A stretch of DNA of 64,000 bases from positions 744,001 to 808,000 of the forward strand of contig CP060501.1 of assembly GCA_024760545.1 (NCBI GenBank), read 5' to 3'. The DNA comes from Nitrospira sp. GTDB taxonomy: Bacteria > Nitrospirota > Nitrospiria > Nitrospirales > Nitrospiraceae. Every line of letters begins with the position of its first letter. Within the stretch, counting starts at the first letter, position 1. Shown in pieces: positions 8,525-18,485 of this stretch. The translations under genes were made by a program, and so were the position numbers. The notes below the pieces were generated by a model that was not told the origin of the DNA, ran no database searches, and saw nothing but the letters and a program-made list of their open reading frames with translations.

Positions 8525-10269
8525 GGGCTTGGGGGATCGGGTTGCCGGGATGTCGCTCTCTGGATTCGATAACTCAGTTGGAGCGGGATTTCTCCGGAAC
8601 AAGAAAAGGCTATCACAAGGTTCTCCTGCCTCAAACCAAACTCAGAAAAATAGCATCCCTGCTCAATCTCCACCCGACAGGCGCTCATCGCTTCGATCGT
8701 GGCCACGACTTCCCCGTCTCGCTCTATCCTGAAACAGCCAGTCTCCGATTTGGCGATTGTGAAATCAGGATGAATATGAACAAAACTTTCCATTCGATGT
8801 GTTCCCTGACCTTCAACCTTGTCTGTAACGATCCAACTCCCCCGTCCATCACAAGCAATTCGTCTTGTATGGATGGGCTTTCCACTCAATCTCCTATATC
8901 CGTCATGACCGCCTTCGAACAAGGCCGACTCGTGTCCGGTTGCCGCGATATGAGCGCGAAGCGGCTTAGCCCGCCGTGCCACACGAAATACTCCCCATAC
9001 CTCGGATTGTTCCTCTCCGTCGACCATTACCGTGTTATGAGCTCTCGTACTTCTCGCATACGCCCGTTCAAGACTCGGCTCATAGTCATACACCCCGCTA
9101 TCGACAATAACCCGTCGCCCATCTATCGCTAACTCATAACTGAGCGTGTCGCTATGGGCATGCCCGGGCTGATAGTCGGGGCCGATCGGCCCACAGTCAA
9201 TAATAAGCATATCGTTCCCCTGACGGCAGACGTAGTAGCCAGTCGCCGGAAATGCATGTAACGTCATATCTGCTGTCGAACTTGAGGCCTTGTACCCGAT
9301 TATCCTGTCAGCATAGTCGAAAATCTGGTCAGGAGTTGGAGCGATACCGAACGCCGAATCATTGAAGAGAGGAGTATCCCCGTCTGGCATGCGGATGCCA
9401 CTCAGGAAATCAAGCGCAGCAGTGACCTTGCTTGTGAATGTGTCCGTTACGTCATGTGAAATCACCGCACGTGAGTTCCGGGCAAGATTCAACACGTCGA
9501 GATAATCGACCAGACAAATGGAGTGATACATAGGGCTTCGCTCAAAATGCCCGCCATCGGGGAGAAATTGTTCATCCAATTCTTCTTGCAATATCTGTTG
9601 GCCCTTCTGAATCCATCTGTCTGCATCCGCTCCTTCGAAATATATGCCGGCGAAGAACAGCGCCACACCATTTTTGAGGTAATGATTCGCCAAGAGGTGA
9701 TACTCAATGTTCTGTTCCAACCACAGCGCCTGTCGATACAGACTTTCCATCCACTCGAGCCTGAATACCTGTCCAGGGATATGATCAGGACTGGTCTTGC
9801 CAGCCTCCATGCGAGAACGGGGCGCGTCACTCGATAGGAAGAATTTTATCCAGTTCACGACCCTGAGCGAGACCGTATAGGGTTCCCACGCATCTTCAGT
9901 CCCGAGCGGATTGTGCCGGATCCAGTCCGTAACGAGAAGACGCTTATTTTCAGAAGAGCGCTGCGAATCATGCAAGTAGTCAAAATAGTGAAGGTTATAG
10001 CGCCACAGTTTTGGCATCTCCTTGGAGGCCCAATTTCCCGTTCCCGGATCAAACGGTTTCGATCTCCCAAGAAAACACAAATGTGAATCACCCTCTCTAT
10101 GGGCAGAGGCAAAGACTCCAGGGAGCATCGCAATCCCTGGGCGAAGACTGACATCAACAGTCTTGCTTATTGACTGAAACCGAGGAAAGATTCGCCGCTG
10201 AAGAAGGTACCCAACCTGTGAAGGGCGGAGATGAACCAGCGTCCTGGCGTAGAAAGACAGTCGATTCAT
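8482..10269 (-). CDS. Heparinase II/III-family polysaccharide lyase-like protein
   Basis: 595 residues from the ATG at 10269, at the usual length for the family. The N-terminal half is the alpha/alpha-toroid region (RYNLHYFDYLHD, WIRHNPLGTEDAWEPYTVSLR, NHYLKNGVALFFAG, HFERSPMYHSICLVDYLD). The C-terminal half is the beta-sheet region with PGHAHSDTLSYELAIDGRRV and YARSTRAHNTVMVDGEEQSE. Members cleave or trim uronic-acid-containing polysaccharides. No classical signal peptide is visible, which is common for copies in EPS operons. It lies between the bi-domain oxidoreductase and a glycosyltransferase, a set often kept together in exosortase-linked EPS loci. The substrate is probably the polymer made here. 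Confidence 0.85.
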   Translation of the reverse strand: MNRLSFYARTLVHLRPSQVGYLLQRRIFPRFQSISKTVDVSLRPGIAMLPGVFASAHREGDSHLCFLGRSKPFDPGTGNWASKEMPKLWRYNLHYFDYLHDSQRSSENKRLLVTDWIRHNPLGTEDAWEPYTVSLRVVNWIKFFLSSDAPRSRMEAGKTSPDHIPGQVFRLEWMESLYRQALWLEQNIEYHLLANHYLKNGVALFFAGIYFEGADADRWIQKGQQILQEELDEQFLPDGGHFERSPMYHSICLVDYLDVLNLARNSRAVISHDVTDTFTSKVTAALDFLSGIRMPDGDTPLFNDSAFGIAPTPDQIFDYADRIIGYKASSSTADMTLHAFPATGYYVCRQGNDMLIIDCGPIGPDYQPGHAHSDTLSYELAIDGRRVIVDSGVYDYEPSLERAYARSTRAHNTVMVDGEEQSEVWGVFRVARRAKPLRAHIAATGHESALFEGGHDGYRRLSGKPIHTRRIACDGRGSWIVTDKVEGQGTHRMESFVHIHPDFTIAKSETGCFRIERDGEVVATIEAMSACRVEIEQGCYFSEFGLRQENLVIAFSCSGEIPLQLSYRIQRATSRQPDPPSPCESSSCHIISLPK

Positions 10270-10281
10270 GCGAGACAACGC

Positions 10282-12438
10282 TTATCTCAGCGAATCCATG
10301 ATGTCGAAGGTAACTTGAGTCACTTCAACAAGTTCATGCCAGGGAATCGGCGAGCATTCGCCACGGCGAATCGCGCTCACGAATGCGTCGACGCATGAGG
10401 TATTTCCTTTGTCTTGACTCCAGAGATCCATTTTTCGAAAACCGGACCACCCATAGCCGCGAAGCTTTCGGAAATTATCCAATTGCAGCACTTTACCTGC
10501 GCAAAACACTTCCAATCGCTCTTTGGGGAACGATTTATGCCCATTCCCGAAATAGTGTATGGTTCCAATTGATCCATCTCTGAACTCTAAAGTGACAGTA
10601 ACGTTGTCTTCTCTGGCAGGAGCTCCTGACGATTTGCCCATTAGCATAGCCTGGACCGCAATAATCGGTGAACCTGCCAGAAAACGAAGAAGATCCACAA
10701 AATGACACCCTTCACCGATAATCCGCCCCCCTCCGATCATTCGATCCTGAGTCCAGTGTTCATCGGAAATGTGGCCGGCATTGACCGTCATGACAAACGT
10801 CTTGGGCTCCGTAATTCCGACAACCAACTCTTTCACCCGTCGAACCTGCGGAGCAAAACGACGATTGAACCCAACCATCAAGAGTGGTGGAGAATCCCGC
10901 TTCTCGATGCATTCCTCATAGAGATCAGCGACCGCTTTCAGCTCTTCCCTGGTGATGGCCAACGGCTTTTCAACAAACACATGTTTGCCAGCTTTCAGAG
11001 CTTCAGCGGTAAGCGTTGCATGACTGTCATGCCGGGTTGCGATTATGACGGTGTTGATATCGGATGATTCGATCACATTCTTACTGTCGCTCGTGATCTC
11101 CGAAAAGCCGAACTTGCGCCCTGCGTGGGCGGCAGTCACACCAGTGCTACTGGCAACAACCTTAAAAATGATCCCGGCGCGTTTAAACGCCGGCAGAAGC
11201 ACTTGCGTCGCATAGTTACCGGCACCAATACAGCCCATGACCGGTGAGGTGGCTGGATGACCCACCTCGATTGACTCCTCCGAACACCTTATCGTCCTGC
11301 TCAGCAATCTCTTATGGGCAAAGACATCTGGTTTCGGATATTGCAAGACAATTCCGAGTGACGGGACTCGGCTGGAAATAATGTCATAGGCGGTTGTAGC
11401 CTGCTCAAACGGAATACGATGCGATATGAGCAAGTCTGTCTGGAGACGGCCGTCTGCCAACATATCGAGAACCGCCTCAAAATTACGTTGCTCCGTCCAT
11501 CGGACGAAGCCAAGGGGATAATCGTGGCCGTGATCCTCGTATGAGCTATCGTAGCGTCCCGGCCCATAGGAGCAGGATACCTGGAACGTCAATTCCTTTT
11601 CATAGAAGTCGGCACGGGAAAGTTCTAACCCCGTCACACCGACGAGCACGATCCGTCCGCGCTTCCGGCACATGTGCGCTGCTTGATGAACAGGCTCGTT
11701 ACTCTTCGTAGACGCAGTGATGATGACTGCATCCACACCTCGGCCGCGGGAGAAGGCCATGGCTGCCCCCACGGGATCGGGGTTCTGACTGAGATCAACC
11801 GTTTCCGCTCCAAGTTTCTGCGCGAGTGCGATTTTACTTCCGTCATAGTCTAACCCCAGGACCCGACACCCATGAGACCTCAACAGTTGAACCGCCATCA
11901 ATCCGATCAATCCAAGTCCAGTAACCACGACAGCCTCGCCCAGGCTGGGCTGAATGAGGCGGATCCCCTGCAACCCAATCGCACCGATCACGGTGAACGA
12001 AGCAGCATCGTCGCTCACGGAGTCCGGAACTCTCGCACAGAGGTTTTTCGGGACACAGACAATTTCCGCATGCTTGCCATTCGACGCCACTCTGTCTCCA
12101 ACTGAAAAGCCGGTCACTCCCTGCCCGATCTCAAGCACCATCCCCACGTTGCAATACCCCATCGGGAGCGGTTGATCCAGCTTATTCCGGACCGCCTCGA
12201 GCGTGGGCAGCACTCCGTCTGTCTTGACCTTATCCAATACCATTCGAACCTTTTCCGGTTGCTGGCGAGCTTTTTCGAACACATTTGCCTTACCGAATTC
12301 GACCAGCATGCGCTCCGTTCCCACCGAAACAAGCGAGTGAGTCGTCCTGATCAGCAGGTGGTTCTCTCTGACCTTCGGGCTCGGAATATCGGCGAGACTG
12401 GTTTCACCCGATGAAAGATTCTGCAATATTTGTTTCAT
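10282..12438 (-). CDS. Bi-domain oxidoreductase: zinc-type dehydrogenase fused to Gfo/Idh/MocA dehydrogenase
   Basis: 718 residues. Residues 1-350 are a medium-chain alcohol-dehydrogenase-like domain (LPMGYCNVGMVLEIGQG, VVVTGLGLIGLMAVQLLRSHG, IVLVGVTGLEL). Residues 370-718 are a Gfo/Idh/MocA Rossmann domain (MGCIGAGNYATQVLLPAFK, VFVEKPLAI with the conserved EKP, MIGGGRIIGEGCHFVDLLRF). Such fusions are annotated as bi-domain-containing oxidoreductases in polysaccharide clusters and are thought to modify a nucleotide-activated or polymer-linked sugar. The stop lies 12 bases before the heparinase start, and the upstream PaaK-like gene ends on the base next to this ATG. Tight packing supports one operon. 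The substrate is unknown. Confidence 0.88.
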   Translation of the reverse strand: MKQILQNLSSGETSLADIPSPKVRENHLLIRTTHSLVSVGTERMLVEFGKANVFEKARQQPEKVRMVLDKVKTDGVLPTLEAVRNKLDQPLPMGYCNVGMVLEIGQGVTGFSVGDRVASNGKHAEIVCVPKNLCARVPDSVSDDAASFTVIGAIGLQGIRLIQPSLGEAVVVTGLGLIGLMAVQLLRSHGCRVLGLDYDGSKIALAQKLGAETVDLSQNPDPVGAAMAFSRGRGVDAVIITASTKSNEPVHQAAHMCRKRGRIVLVGVTGLELSRADFYEKELTFQVSCSYGPGRYDSSYEDHGHDYPLGFVRWTEQRNFEAVLDMLADGRLQTDLLISHRIPFEQATTAYDIISSRVPSLGIVLQYPKPDVFAHKRLLSRTIRCSEESIEVGHPATSPVMGCIGAGNYATQVLLPAFKRAGIIFKVVASSTGVTAAHAGRKFGFSEITSDSKNVIESSDINTVIIATRHDSHATLTAEALKAGKHVFVEKPLAITREELKAVADLYEECIEKRDSPPLLMVGFNRRFAPQVRRVKELVVGITEPKTFVMTVNAGHISDEHWTQDRMIGGGRIIGEGCHFVDLLRFLAGSPIIAVQAMLMGKSSGAPAREDNVTVTLEFRDGSIGTIHYFGNGHKSFPKERLEVFCAGKVLQLDNFRKLRGYGWSGFRKMDLWSQDKGNTSCVDAFVSAIRRGECSPIPWHELVEVTQVTFDIMDSLR

Positions 12439-13800
12439 TTACACCTTACTCACAACAAATCGAAGCTTTCCCGTCTTGCCGCGTTCCAGATGGGACACAT
12501 GATCAACTTTGATTGTTACATCGCGGCCTACACGCTTCTGCGCTTCATCCAGAAGGCGCCGTTCGTCAGCACCGCTATAGCCTTCGCGTTTGACGATTCT
12601 AAAGACGAGCGTCTCACGATCCGGTTGATAGATTTGAGCCTCTCTGATCTGAGTCAAATCTTTGAAAATATGATCGAGCCTGCCTAACCGGGCACCCGAC
12701 GGCAACACAACATAATCTTCCTTCCTGCCGTCGACGGACTCGACAACACGGCCGGTCATAGGACATGTCGGACGTTCTGCAGAAAGACGCGCAAAGTCCC
12801 CCGTGTCATAACGAAACAATGGAAAAGCTGGATTACTCCAATTGGTTCCCACAATTCTGTATACATCCGGTTGATCTTCCAGTGGGACAAATTCTACCCA
12901 AGAGAAGTCTTCGTCGACATGTAAGTGACCACTTGGACATTCTGAAATGTTCGCCACTGATTCTGCTTGACCATAGTGCTGGCGGACGGGACACCCGAAA
13001 GCCTTCTGCATGAGATCCTTTTGCTGCGGGAGCAAACTCTCAGCGCCCGTTGTCACCACGTTCGGAGCCTTGCGCAATGATTTTCCTCTTTCCAAAAGAT
13101 AGCCGGCGATGAGCGCCAGTAGTGACGGGTAGCCGTGAAGCCAAGATGGTAAATACTCGTCAAGGCCGGCGAGATAGTCTTGTGCAGTCGTCGGAGATAG
13201 ATGGTATCCACTGAATAGGATCTGCCGGCCTGGACGGTTGAGTCTCCAAAACGGCGGAACTGACTGTATCAAAGGAACAACCGACCGACCGCCAAAATAC
13301 CCGCACCACATATTGTGGGAGATTCGGTGCCAGGCGCGATACCGCCACCATACGGCCCATCGTTCTTTTTCTGCAGCTTGAGTTTCCCAAAACACCAGTC
13401 CCGAACCTGTTGTTCCGCTGGTATGGCTTGAAAGAAGTCCGTCCATTCCGATGGTTGGATTACGAATGGTTTTCGCCTCATCCTGAACCTCTGCCTTGGT
13501 TAGGATGGGGAGTTTCTTGAGTTCCTCCTCTAAGTTCTTGGCGGAGGGGTTTACCTCGTACTGCCTGAATCGCTTTTTCCAAAATGGACACTGGAGCGCA
13601 GTCTCGACATGAGTGCGAAGACGGGATTTTGTGACCCCTTCCGCTTCTGCCAGGGAAGAGATTGGCCGTTCAATCAACGCTCCACTGATCGCCCAAAACT
13701 CTTCGTTGTATCTCCTCTTCGAAAGCCTCCAGCCTTCAATAGAACACGCAACGTTTTGAAGCGTGATCGGAAGGTGTTTGTACACATCCTCGGCATTCAT
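12439..13800 (-). CDS. PaaK-like AMP-dependent ligase of polysaccharide biosynthesis
   Basis: 453 residues from the ATG at 13800. The adenylate-forming phosphate loop is visible as SSHTSGTTGSGLVF. RQHYGQAESVANISEC and FPLFRYDTGDFARL match phenylacetate-CoA ligase-like enzymes, as does the C-terminal GKTGKLRFVVSKV. Family members in capsule loci are called CapK or PaaK-like and may activate an acyl or sugar-acid group that decorates the polymer. The exact reaction is unknown. The gene starts 8 bases after the methyltransferase stop and abuts the bi-domain oxidoreductase. Confidence 0.85.
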   Translation of the reverse strand: MNAEDVYKHLPITLQNVACSIEGWRLSKRRYNEEFWAISGALIERPISSLAEAEGVTKSRLRTHVETALQCPFWKKRFRQYEVNPSAKNLEEELKKLPILTKAEVQDEAKTIRNPTIGMDGLLSSHTSGTTGSGLVFWETQAAEKERWAVWWRYRAWHRISHNMWCGYFGGRSVVPLIQSVPPFWRLNRPGRQILFSGYHLSPTTAQDYLAGLDEYLPSWLHGYPSLLALIAGYLLERGKSLRKAPNVVTTGAESLLPQQKDLMQKAFGCPVRQHYGQAESVANISECPSGHLHVDEDFSWVEFVPLEDQPDVYRIVGTNWSNPAFPLFRYDTGDFARLSAERPTCPMTGRVVESVDGRKEDYVVLPSGARLGRLDHIFKDLTQIREAQIYQPDRETLVFRIVKREGYSGADERRLLDEAQKRVGRDVTIKVDHVSHLERGKTGKLRFVVSKV

Positions 13801-13808
13801 GGATCGAT

Positions 13809-14642
13809 CTATTTTGTTACGAGCGCGCAAAGCCAGATGCTATCCGCTGAGACAGGAGTCACAAAGGAAAAGTCTTCATGGCGGTACTGTTGACCACCGC
13901 CTAGCCATCGATGAACCGGTTCTAGTCGCAAGGTTTTCCACGCCAGCCGAATTGGATCGGCCCAATACCACTCGCCAAGAAATCTGTAGTCCTTGATATT
14001 CCGCGCCACAATTCCCTGCTGCATCTCAAACAGCCGGTGATTGATGAATCGTTGCCCCCAAATTTGGACGTTGGTAAACCGCTGCTCAAGCATCGCGCGA
14101 AATTCTGGGAGGTTGTACTCCTTCAGATGTGTATGATTTACGGGAGACGGCTCAACATCTAAGGAAAACACTGGACGGTTGGGCGTAGAAATCAACGCCA
14201 CACCGGTGGTCCGAAGATGTCTGTAGATGGTTTCCAGCAGATGTTCAGGCCTGTTGACATGTTCGATGACTTCGCAGCATAGGACTACATCCCAGGCTTC
14301 CGATCCACAATCCAGATGCTCACTGCAGACATCGCCCTGCATAAACGATCCGTTCGGATTGGCGCGCTTCGCGTAAGCAACAGACGCTTCAGATATGTCC
14401 ACCCCAAGCACCTTACCGGATCCCAGTTTGTTCTTGGCGTAGGTATAATTAAAGCCTGTTCCACACCCGAGATCTAAAATCGATTTGTTTACGAGGTCGA
14501 CCGTTTCTGCGAAGAATCGTATCCGAGATATTTGTTCCTGAACCATCATCGACGGATCATCGTCTAAGTCACCCCCAGCCGCATGAGGAACTGCCCGCCC
14601 GGAACCCACACGTTCATCAAATCCCTGTCTAGAATCACTCAT
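13809..14642 (-). CDS. Class I SAM-dependent methyltransferase
   Basis: 277 residues with the SAM-binding motif I, ILDLGCGTGFNYTYAKN, followed by GKVLGVDISEASVAYAKR, WDVVLCCEVIEHVNRPEHLL and GVALISTPNRPVFSL. This is a UbiE/Methyltransf_11-type enzyme. In this operon it probably methylates a sugar of the exopolysaccharide or a lipid-linked precursor. It overlaps neither neighbour; the PaaK-like gene follows 8 bases later. The methyl acceptor cannot be identified from sequence. Confidence 0.85.
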   Translation of the reverse strand: MSDSRQGFDERVGSGRAVPHAAGGDLDDDPSMMVQEQISRIRFFAETVDLVNKSILDLGCGTGFNYTYAKNKLGSGKVLGVDISEASVAYAKRANPNGSFMQGDVCSEHLDCGSEAWDVVLCCEVIEHVNRPEHLLETIYRHLRTTGVALISTPNRPVFSLDVEPSPVNHTHLKEYNLPEFRAMLEQRFTNVQIWGQRFINHRLFEMQQGIVARNIKDYRFLGEWYWADPIRLAWKTLRLEPVHRWLGGGQQYRHEDFSFVTPVSADSIWLCALVTK

Positions 14643-14675
14643 GTTTTCTCACAATCATATCCAGAGGCAGTCCCA

Positions 14676-15731
14676 TCAGCGCAATTCAGCCTTCCAGTTG
14701 GCCGCCAATGCAGCGCTAATCAAGAGGTGTCGGCCTTTCACCCATAAGTCTTTGAGCCGATTGATCCGGCGCGATCGGCAGTCTTTGTAGATTGGAAGAA
14801 GAAGTTTCTTGCGGCGATGTAGCTTAAACCATTGCACATACTCCCGATGGCCCATTCCGACAAATGGAGTCAACTTCGCCACGGACCGAGAGTCTTGCAA
14901 CGCTTCTGACTGCTCGAAGTCGAGCGATCGTGTCCCACGATTGTAGGAGAACCAATGGCACCTCATTTCTTGAGTGGAAGGAATCCATTCAAATGCCAGT
15001 TGCCGCAGGGCAAAATCAGGGAACCGTAAATTTCTCCCAAAGATCATCCCTTCGGGTAAAAACCAGTTCCCCAGGCCATACACGATCGGACATCCTTTGT
15101 AGAGTTCAATTCCCTGAACACAGTGGCTATGGCAACCCACCACGGCAGAGACTCCCCGATCTACAGCCATTTGGGCGATTTGGCGATGCATCGGCTGGGG
15201 ATAAATTTCGAGTTCATAGTTCCAATGCATGAGTAATACGATAGGCTTGCCAGGGAAATTCTCCTTCGCCTTCTTGATCCCATCAAGGACAGAATCCAAG
15301 GCGAATGGATTCACACCGGCTCTGTCTGCAGACGCGATTCGACATCCAATGGTGTCCCACCCAAACCCGATAAACGCGACAGCCCCCTCTCGCTCTTCCA
15401 ACAATACTGGACGCGACGCTTCATCCAACGAATCCCCGGCCCCACAAGTGAGGATTCCGTGTTCTCGCAGAACACGAATCGTAGCTCGAGGTGAACCATC
15501 AATGTCGACAATATGGTTATTTGCAAGGGACAGCAAACGAAAATTGTTTTCCCGAAGGTATTCAATTACGGCGTGATCGTTGTACAAGCTCGTACCTTGA
15601 GGTTCGACCGATCTATCCAGAATCGCACCCTCAAGGTTGGCGATGACGGAGCTAGTTCCAAAATAGCCAGCGGTCGATGGCAGCGATGCACGAGCCTCCC
15701 TCGGAACAGCAATGTCTCCTACAAACACCAT
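14676..15731 (-). CDS. CapA-family metallophosphatase-like protein
   Basis: 351 residues with the CapA/PGA_cap signature elements: VFVGDIAVPREA, SVIANLEGAI, LLSLANNHIVDIDG, VLLMHWNYE, AVVGCHSHCVQGIELYKG and IVYGLGNWF. The clustered His and Asp residues mark the metallophosphatase fold. CapA was first described in poly-gamma-glutamate synthesis, but many copies occur in polysaccharide loci, where the substrate is unknown. The start has a good ribosome site (GCAGGAG) in the same operon. No signal peptide is obvious. Family is certain, function only tentative. Confidence 0.85.
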   Translation of the reverse strand: MVFVGDIAVPREARASLPSTAGYFGTSSVIANLEGAILDRSVEPQGTSLYNDHAVIEYLRENNFRLLSLANNHIVDIDGSPRATIRVLREHGILTCGAGDSLDEASRPVLLEEREGAVAFIGFGWDTIGCRIASADRAGVNPFALDSVLDGIKKAKENFPGKPIVLLMHWNYELEIYPQPMHRQIAQMAVDRGVSAVVGCHSHCVQGIELYKGCPIVYGLGNWFLPEGMIFGRNLRFPDFALRQLAFEWIPSTQEMRCHWFSYNRGTRSLDFEQSEALQDSRSVAKLTPFVGMGHREYVQWFKLHRRKKLLLPIYKDCRSRRINRLKDLWVKGRHLLISAALAANWKAELR

Positions 15732-15803
15732 CTCCCTACTCCTGCAGCCTCGCTGACCCCATGAAAGTGGGTCGCTGCTTCACGCCTGTCATAAACAAAG
15801 TCT

Positions 15804-16961
15804 CTATCTACTTCGGCCGAAATTACCGCCTCTCAATTTATGAATGCAGTTCGTATAAAGCTCGTACTTTTCTTCCTGGGTCGGCAAGGCTTGCAGAATG
15901 CCTTTCCCATGGTTCACGAGAGATTTCCAGAACACCTCATCCTTGCAGACGTCCGCAATCGCACGGGCCGCGTCACGTGCATTCATCGGCTCGAAATAGG
16001 AAGCTGCTTCCCTGCAGACTTCTCGTGCAAATGCCAGATCCGTGGTAACAATCGGCATACCCATAGCCATAGCCTCGGGGTAGTTCGCCGAGAACGTTTC
16101 CAACACAGACGGCAGAAACAGGATATGAGATGTGCGGTAGACCTCAGGTCCTCGACTGACCGGAACAGGGCCCATATTTACGATCCGATCTTCTACACCC
16201 AGCGCAGCGGCCTTTGAGAGAATCCGCTTGAGCCCAAGACTATCTTCCGGCAAGGTTATGGTAAACTCTACATACCGGTTGGGGAGTATTCCTTGAAGTT
16301 CTTTTGCCACAGCCGGAATAATCTCCAGGTTCTTGTGTCTATAGTAGGCAGATAGACACAGAACCCTGAGAGGGACTTGAGGCGACGGAATTTTCGCCGT
16401 AGCCTCAACGCGTAAGTAATGACTTGCACAATTATTGGGGACGACAACGATTCTGGATTCTGATACCCGCAATCTTCTCACCAAGCCCTCTTTTGCTGTC
16501 TCTGATTCCGTGACCCAAGCGTCAGCTTTTCTGAACATCACGGCCTTGTAGAAGATCGCTCCACACAGCCTAGCCGCGTCTATTGGGCTATGGACTGTCC
16601 GCCATGCCCATCGATCTCCGTGGGTGACCCAGCCGTCGGCAACGCCACAGAGATGCGGAACCTTGAACTCGACATAGGCCGGACCAAAAAATGTGAATAC
16701 AAGATCCGGTTGAAGTTCTCTCGCCAGCGTTCGAATTGCTTGTCTGCTTCGACTGCTTCGGGCCGGTGATTCTTCAATCACTGAAACCTGTGGCCCCTCT
16801 GGCAAACGACCCGCTTCGCGCAACTCATCGCATACACTCGCGGAAATCATGTAATGCCATTGGATGTCGTCGGCCTTCCTCATGGCAGTCTCGATGAATG
16901 ACACCGCTGCCTGCAACGCCCCGCCTTTGACCAACGTCGTACAATTAAGCAACACGCGCAC
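15804..16961 (-). CDS. Glycosyltransferase family 4
   Basis: 385 residues from a GTG at 16961 (VRVLLNCTTLVKGGALQAA), chosen because the family motif begins there and an AAGGG lies about 9 bases upstream; no in-frame ATG exists nearby. A GT-B fold is indicated by LRVLCLSAYYRHKNLEIIP, then the C-terminal donor site ILFLPSVLETFSANYPEAM followed by AMGMPIVTTD. The enzyme should add one sugar to the lipid-linked repeat. It lies between the Wzy-like polymerase and the CapA-like gene. The sugar specificity is not readable. Confidence 0.83.
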   Translation of the reverse strand: MRVLLNCTTLVKGGALQAAVSFIETAMRKADDIQWHYMISASVCDELREAGRLPEGPQVSVIEESPARSSRSRQAIRTLARELQPDLVFTFFGPAYVEFKVPHLCGVADGWVTHGDRWAWRTVHSPIDAARLCGAIFYKAVMFRKADAWVTESETAKEGLVRRLRVSESRIVVVPNNCASHYLRVEATAKIPSPQVPLRVLCLSAYYRHKNLEIIPAVAKELQGILPNRYVEFTITLPEDSLGLKRILSKAAALGVEDRIVNMGPVPVSRGPEVYRTSHILFLPSVLETFSANYPEAMAMGMPIVTTDLAFAREVCREAASYFEPMNARDAARAIADVCKDEVFWKSLVNHGKGILQALPTQEEKYELYTNCIHKLRGGNFGRSR

Positions 16962-17116
16962 GATCCGTTTTCCCTTCGGTTGAGGTATCCCAGGACCACA
17001 ACGCCTTGAAAGACAAGATGTCAAAAGCGCCAGGGGACCATAACCACATTCCAAGCCTCACCTTGTGAATCGAAACCGCATTCTGCAAAACACCTTCGCT
17101 CCTGACGTCGTTTTCC

Positions 17117-18460
17117 TTAAGTCACTAGAAGTGCGGACGAGTTGCCTACATCGTGGTCGGACGTGCGTTCGTCTCGTGGCTCCAGCTGCAACCTGCACAA
17201 TGTTGCCCCGCTTAGACCAAACCCCAATGTCATCACTATTGAATTGGCGAACACATCTGCCGTGTTTGACCACAGAAGAAGACAGACCATCCAGACGCAA
17301 AAAAACAGAGCACCAGACCCGACAGGCGTACCTCTTTGTGTCCTGCATAAATACCAGGCTCGAACAACTACGGTGAGGTAGGCCAGAACCATAGTCATAG
17401 CAACCAGCAGGCCTACTTCTCCGCAAAATCGGATCAGAGAGCTCTCACCCAAACCCTCCATCTTGATCCCTTCGTAGACGAGCGTACCTCCAAAGCTGCG
17501 TGAGCCAAAGGTGAAGTACCCAAGTCCTTTCCCATCGACGAGGTGGTCCTCCAGTATCGTCTGAATGGGAAGCCAAAGATTTCCCTCTAATCTGATCGGA
17601 ATCGCAGTGATAACACTTGCAAAACGGTCATAAACCGCCGTGGCAATGCCCGGTTTAGCGATCCACACACCGGCGAGTCCGGCCGTAATGAGCAGCCCCG
17701 GAGCAAGAACTCTTCGAAAAAGAACACCCTGCTGTCTGGAATAAAAGACGGCGATACTGATGGATAACACGAGAAACATGAGAGCCGCCCTCTGGCCCGA
17801 AATCAGGATCACGGCCAAGTCGAACAACATCAGAACGTACGGCCAGATAGATCGTCTGATATTCGAAAACCACAGGTAGCACCATTTGAAGAGAACTAAA
17901 GTGAAAATGACCTGCCCGAACTTGCCCGTATGAGTAAAAATTGATGTGGGACGAAACATTCCTGGGATCAGAACTCCTTTATCCGTGGTCGCAAAGTCAC
18001 CGACCCCCAATGCCGTTGTTCCCCACACCGCGTTGATCGGATGGCTCTTGCCAAGAATGACCTGCACGACTGCCATGATCCCGATAAGCAGAATCCACAC
18101 ATTAGCGCACAGAAAGATTCTCTCGTAGCCGTTCGTCACTACCGACACGTACCGAGCCGACACGAGCATGTAGATCAACGGCAGGAACGTTGCTCGCAAC
18201 CCAACTCCGTAGACCCCTATGTGATTGCCGCTCACGGCATGATTGACTGCCGTTGCAGCGACAAACACGCCGCTCAGTAAGAGGAAGGCAGGCGGTATAT
18301 TTCTAAGATGCAATCGACCTTGAAAACCGATAGCCACTGCCGTGGTCAGTGCTACGCCATCTCCCATCAGGAAAACGAAATCCGAATGGATCGAATACTT
18401 CCTGACGGCCTCCTGCAGAAGCGGCACGTTGAGTACGAACAGTAACCACCAATGGTTCAT
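17117..18460 (-). CDS. Wzy-like polysaccharide polymerase / O-antigen ligase family membrane protein
   Basis: 447 residues with ten or more hydrophobic segments spread over the whole length. A larger periplasmic loop and the LAVILISGQRAALMFL segment resemble O-antigen ligase/polymerase proteins. Sequence conservation in this family is low, so the call rests on topology, length and position directly after the Wzx-like flippase gene. Its likely role is to polymerise repeat units at the periplasmic face. The ATG at 18460 lies 25 bases after the flippase stop. Confidence 0.75.
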   Translation of the reverse strand: MNHWWLLFVLNVPLLQEAVRKYSIHSDFVFLMGDGVALTTAVAIGFQGRLHLRNIPPAFLLLSGVFVAATAVNHAVSGNHIGVYGVGLRATFLPLIYMLVSARYVSVVTNGYERIFLCANVWILLIGIMAVVQVILGKSHPINAVWGTTALGVGDFATTDKGVLIPGMFRPTSIFTHTGKFGQVIFTLVLFKWCYLWFSNIRRSIWPYVLMLFDLAVILISGQRAALMFLVLSISIAVFYSRQQGVLFRRVLAPGLLITAGLAGVWIAKPGIATAVYDRFASVITAIPIRLEGNLWLPIQTILEDHLVDGKGLGYFTFGSRSFGGTLVYEGIKMEGLGESSLIRFCGEVGLLVAMTMVLAYLTVVVRAWYLCRTQRGTPVGSGALFFCVWMVCLLLWSNTADVFANSIVMTLGFGLSGATLCRLQLEPRDERTSDHDVGNSSALLVT

Positions 18461-18485
18461 GTCAGACAGTTGGGAACGTCTTGGG

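Noticed and set aside
17058-17426. Minus-strand open frame near the polymerase 3' end
   Set aside because: It overlaps the Wzy-like gene in another frame and has no leader, domain or ribosome site.
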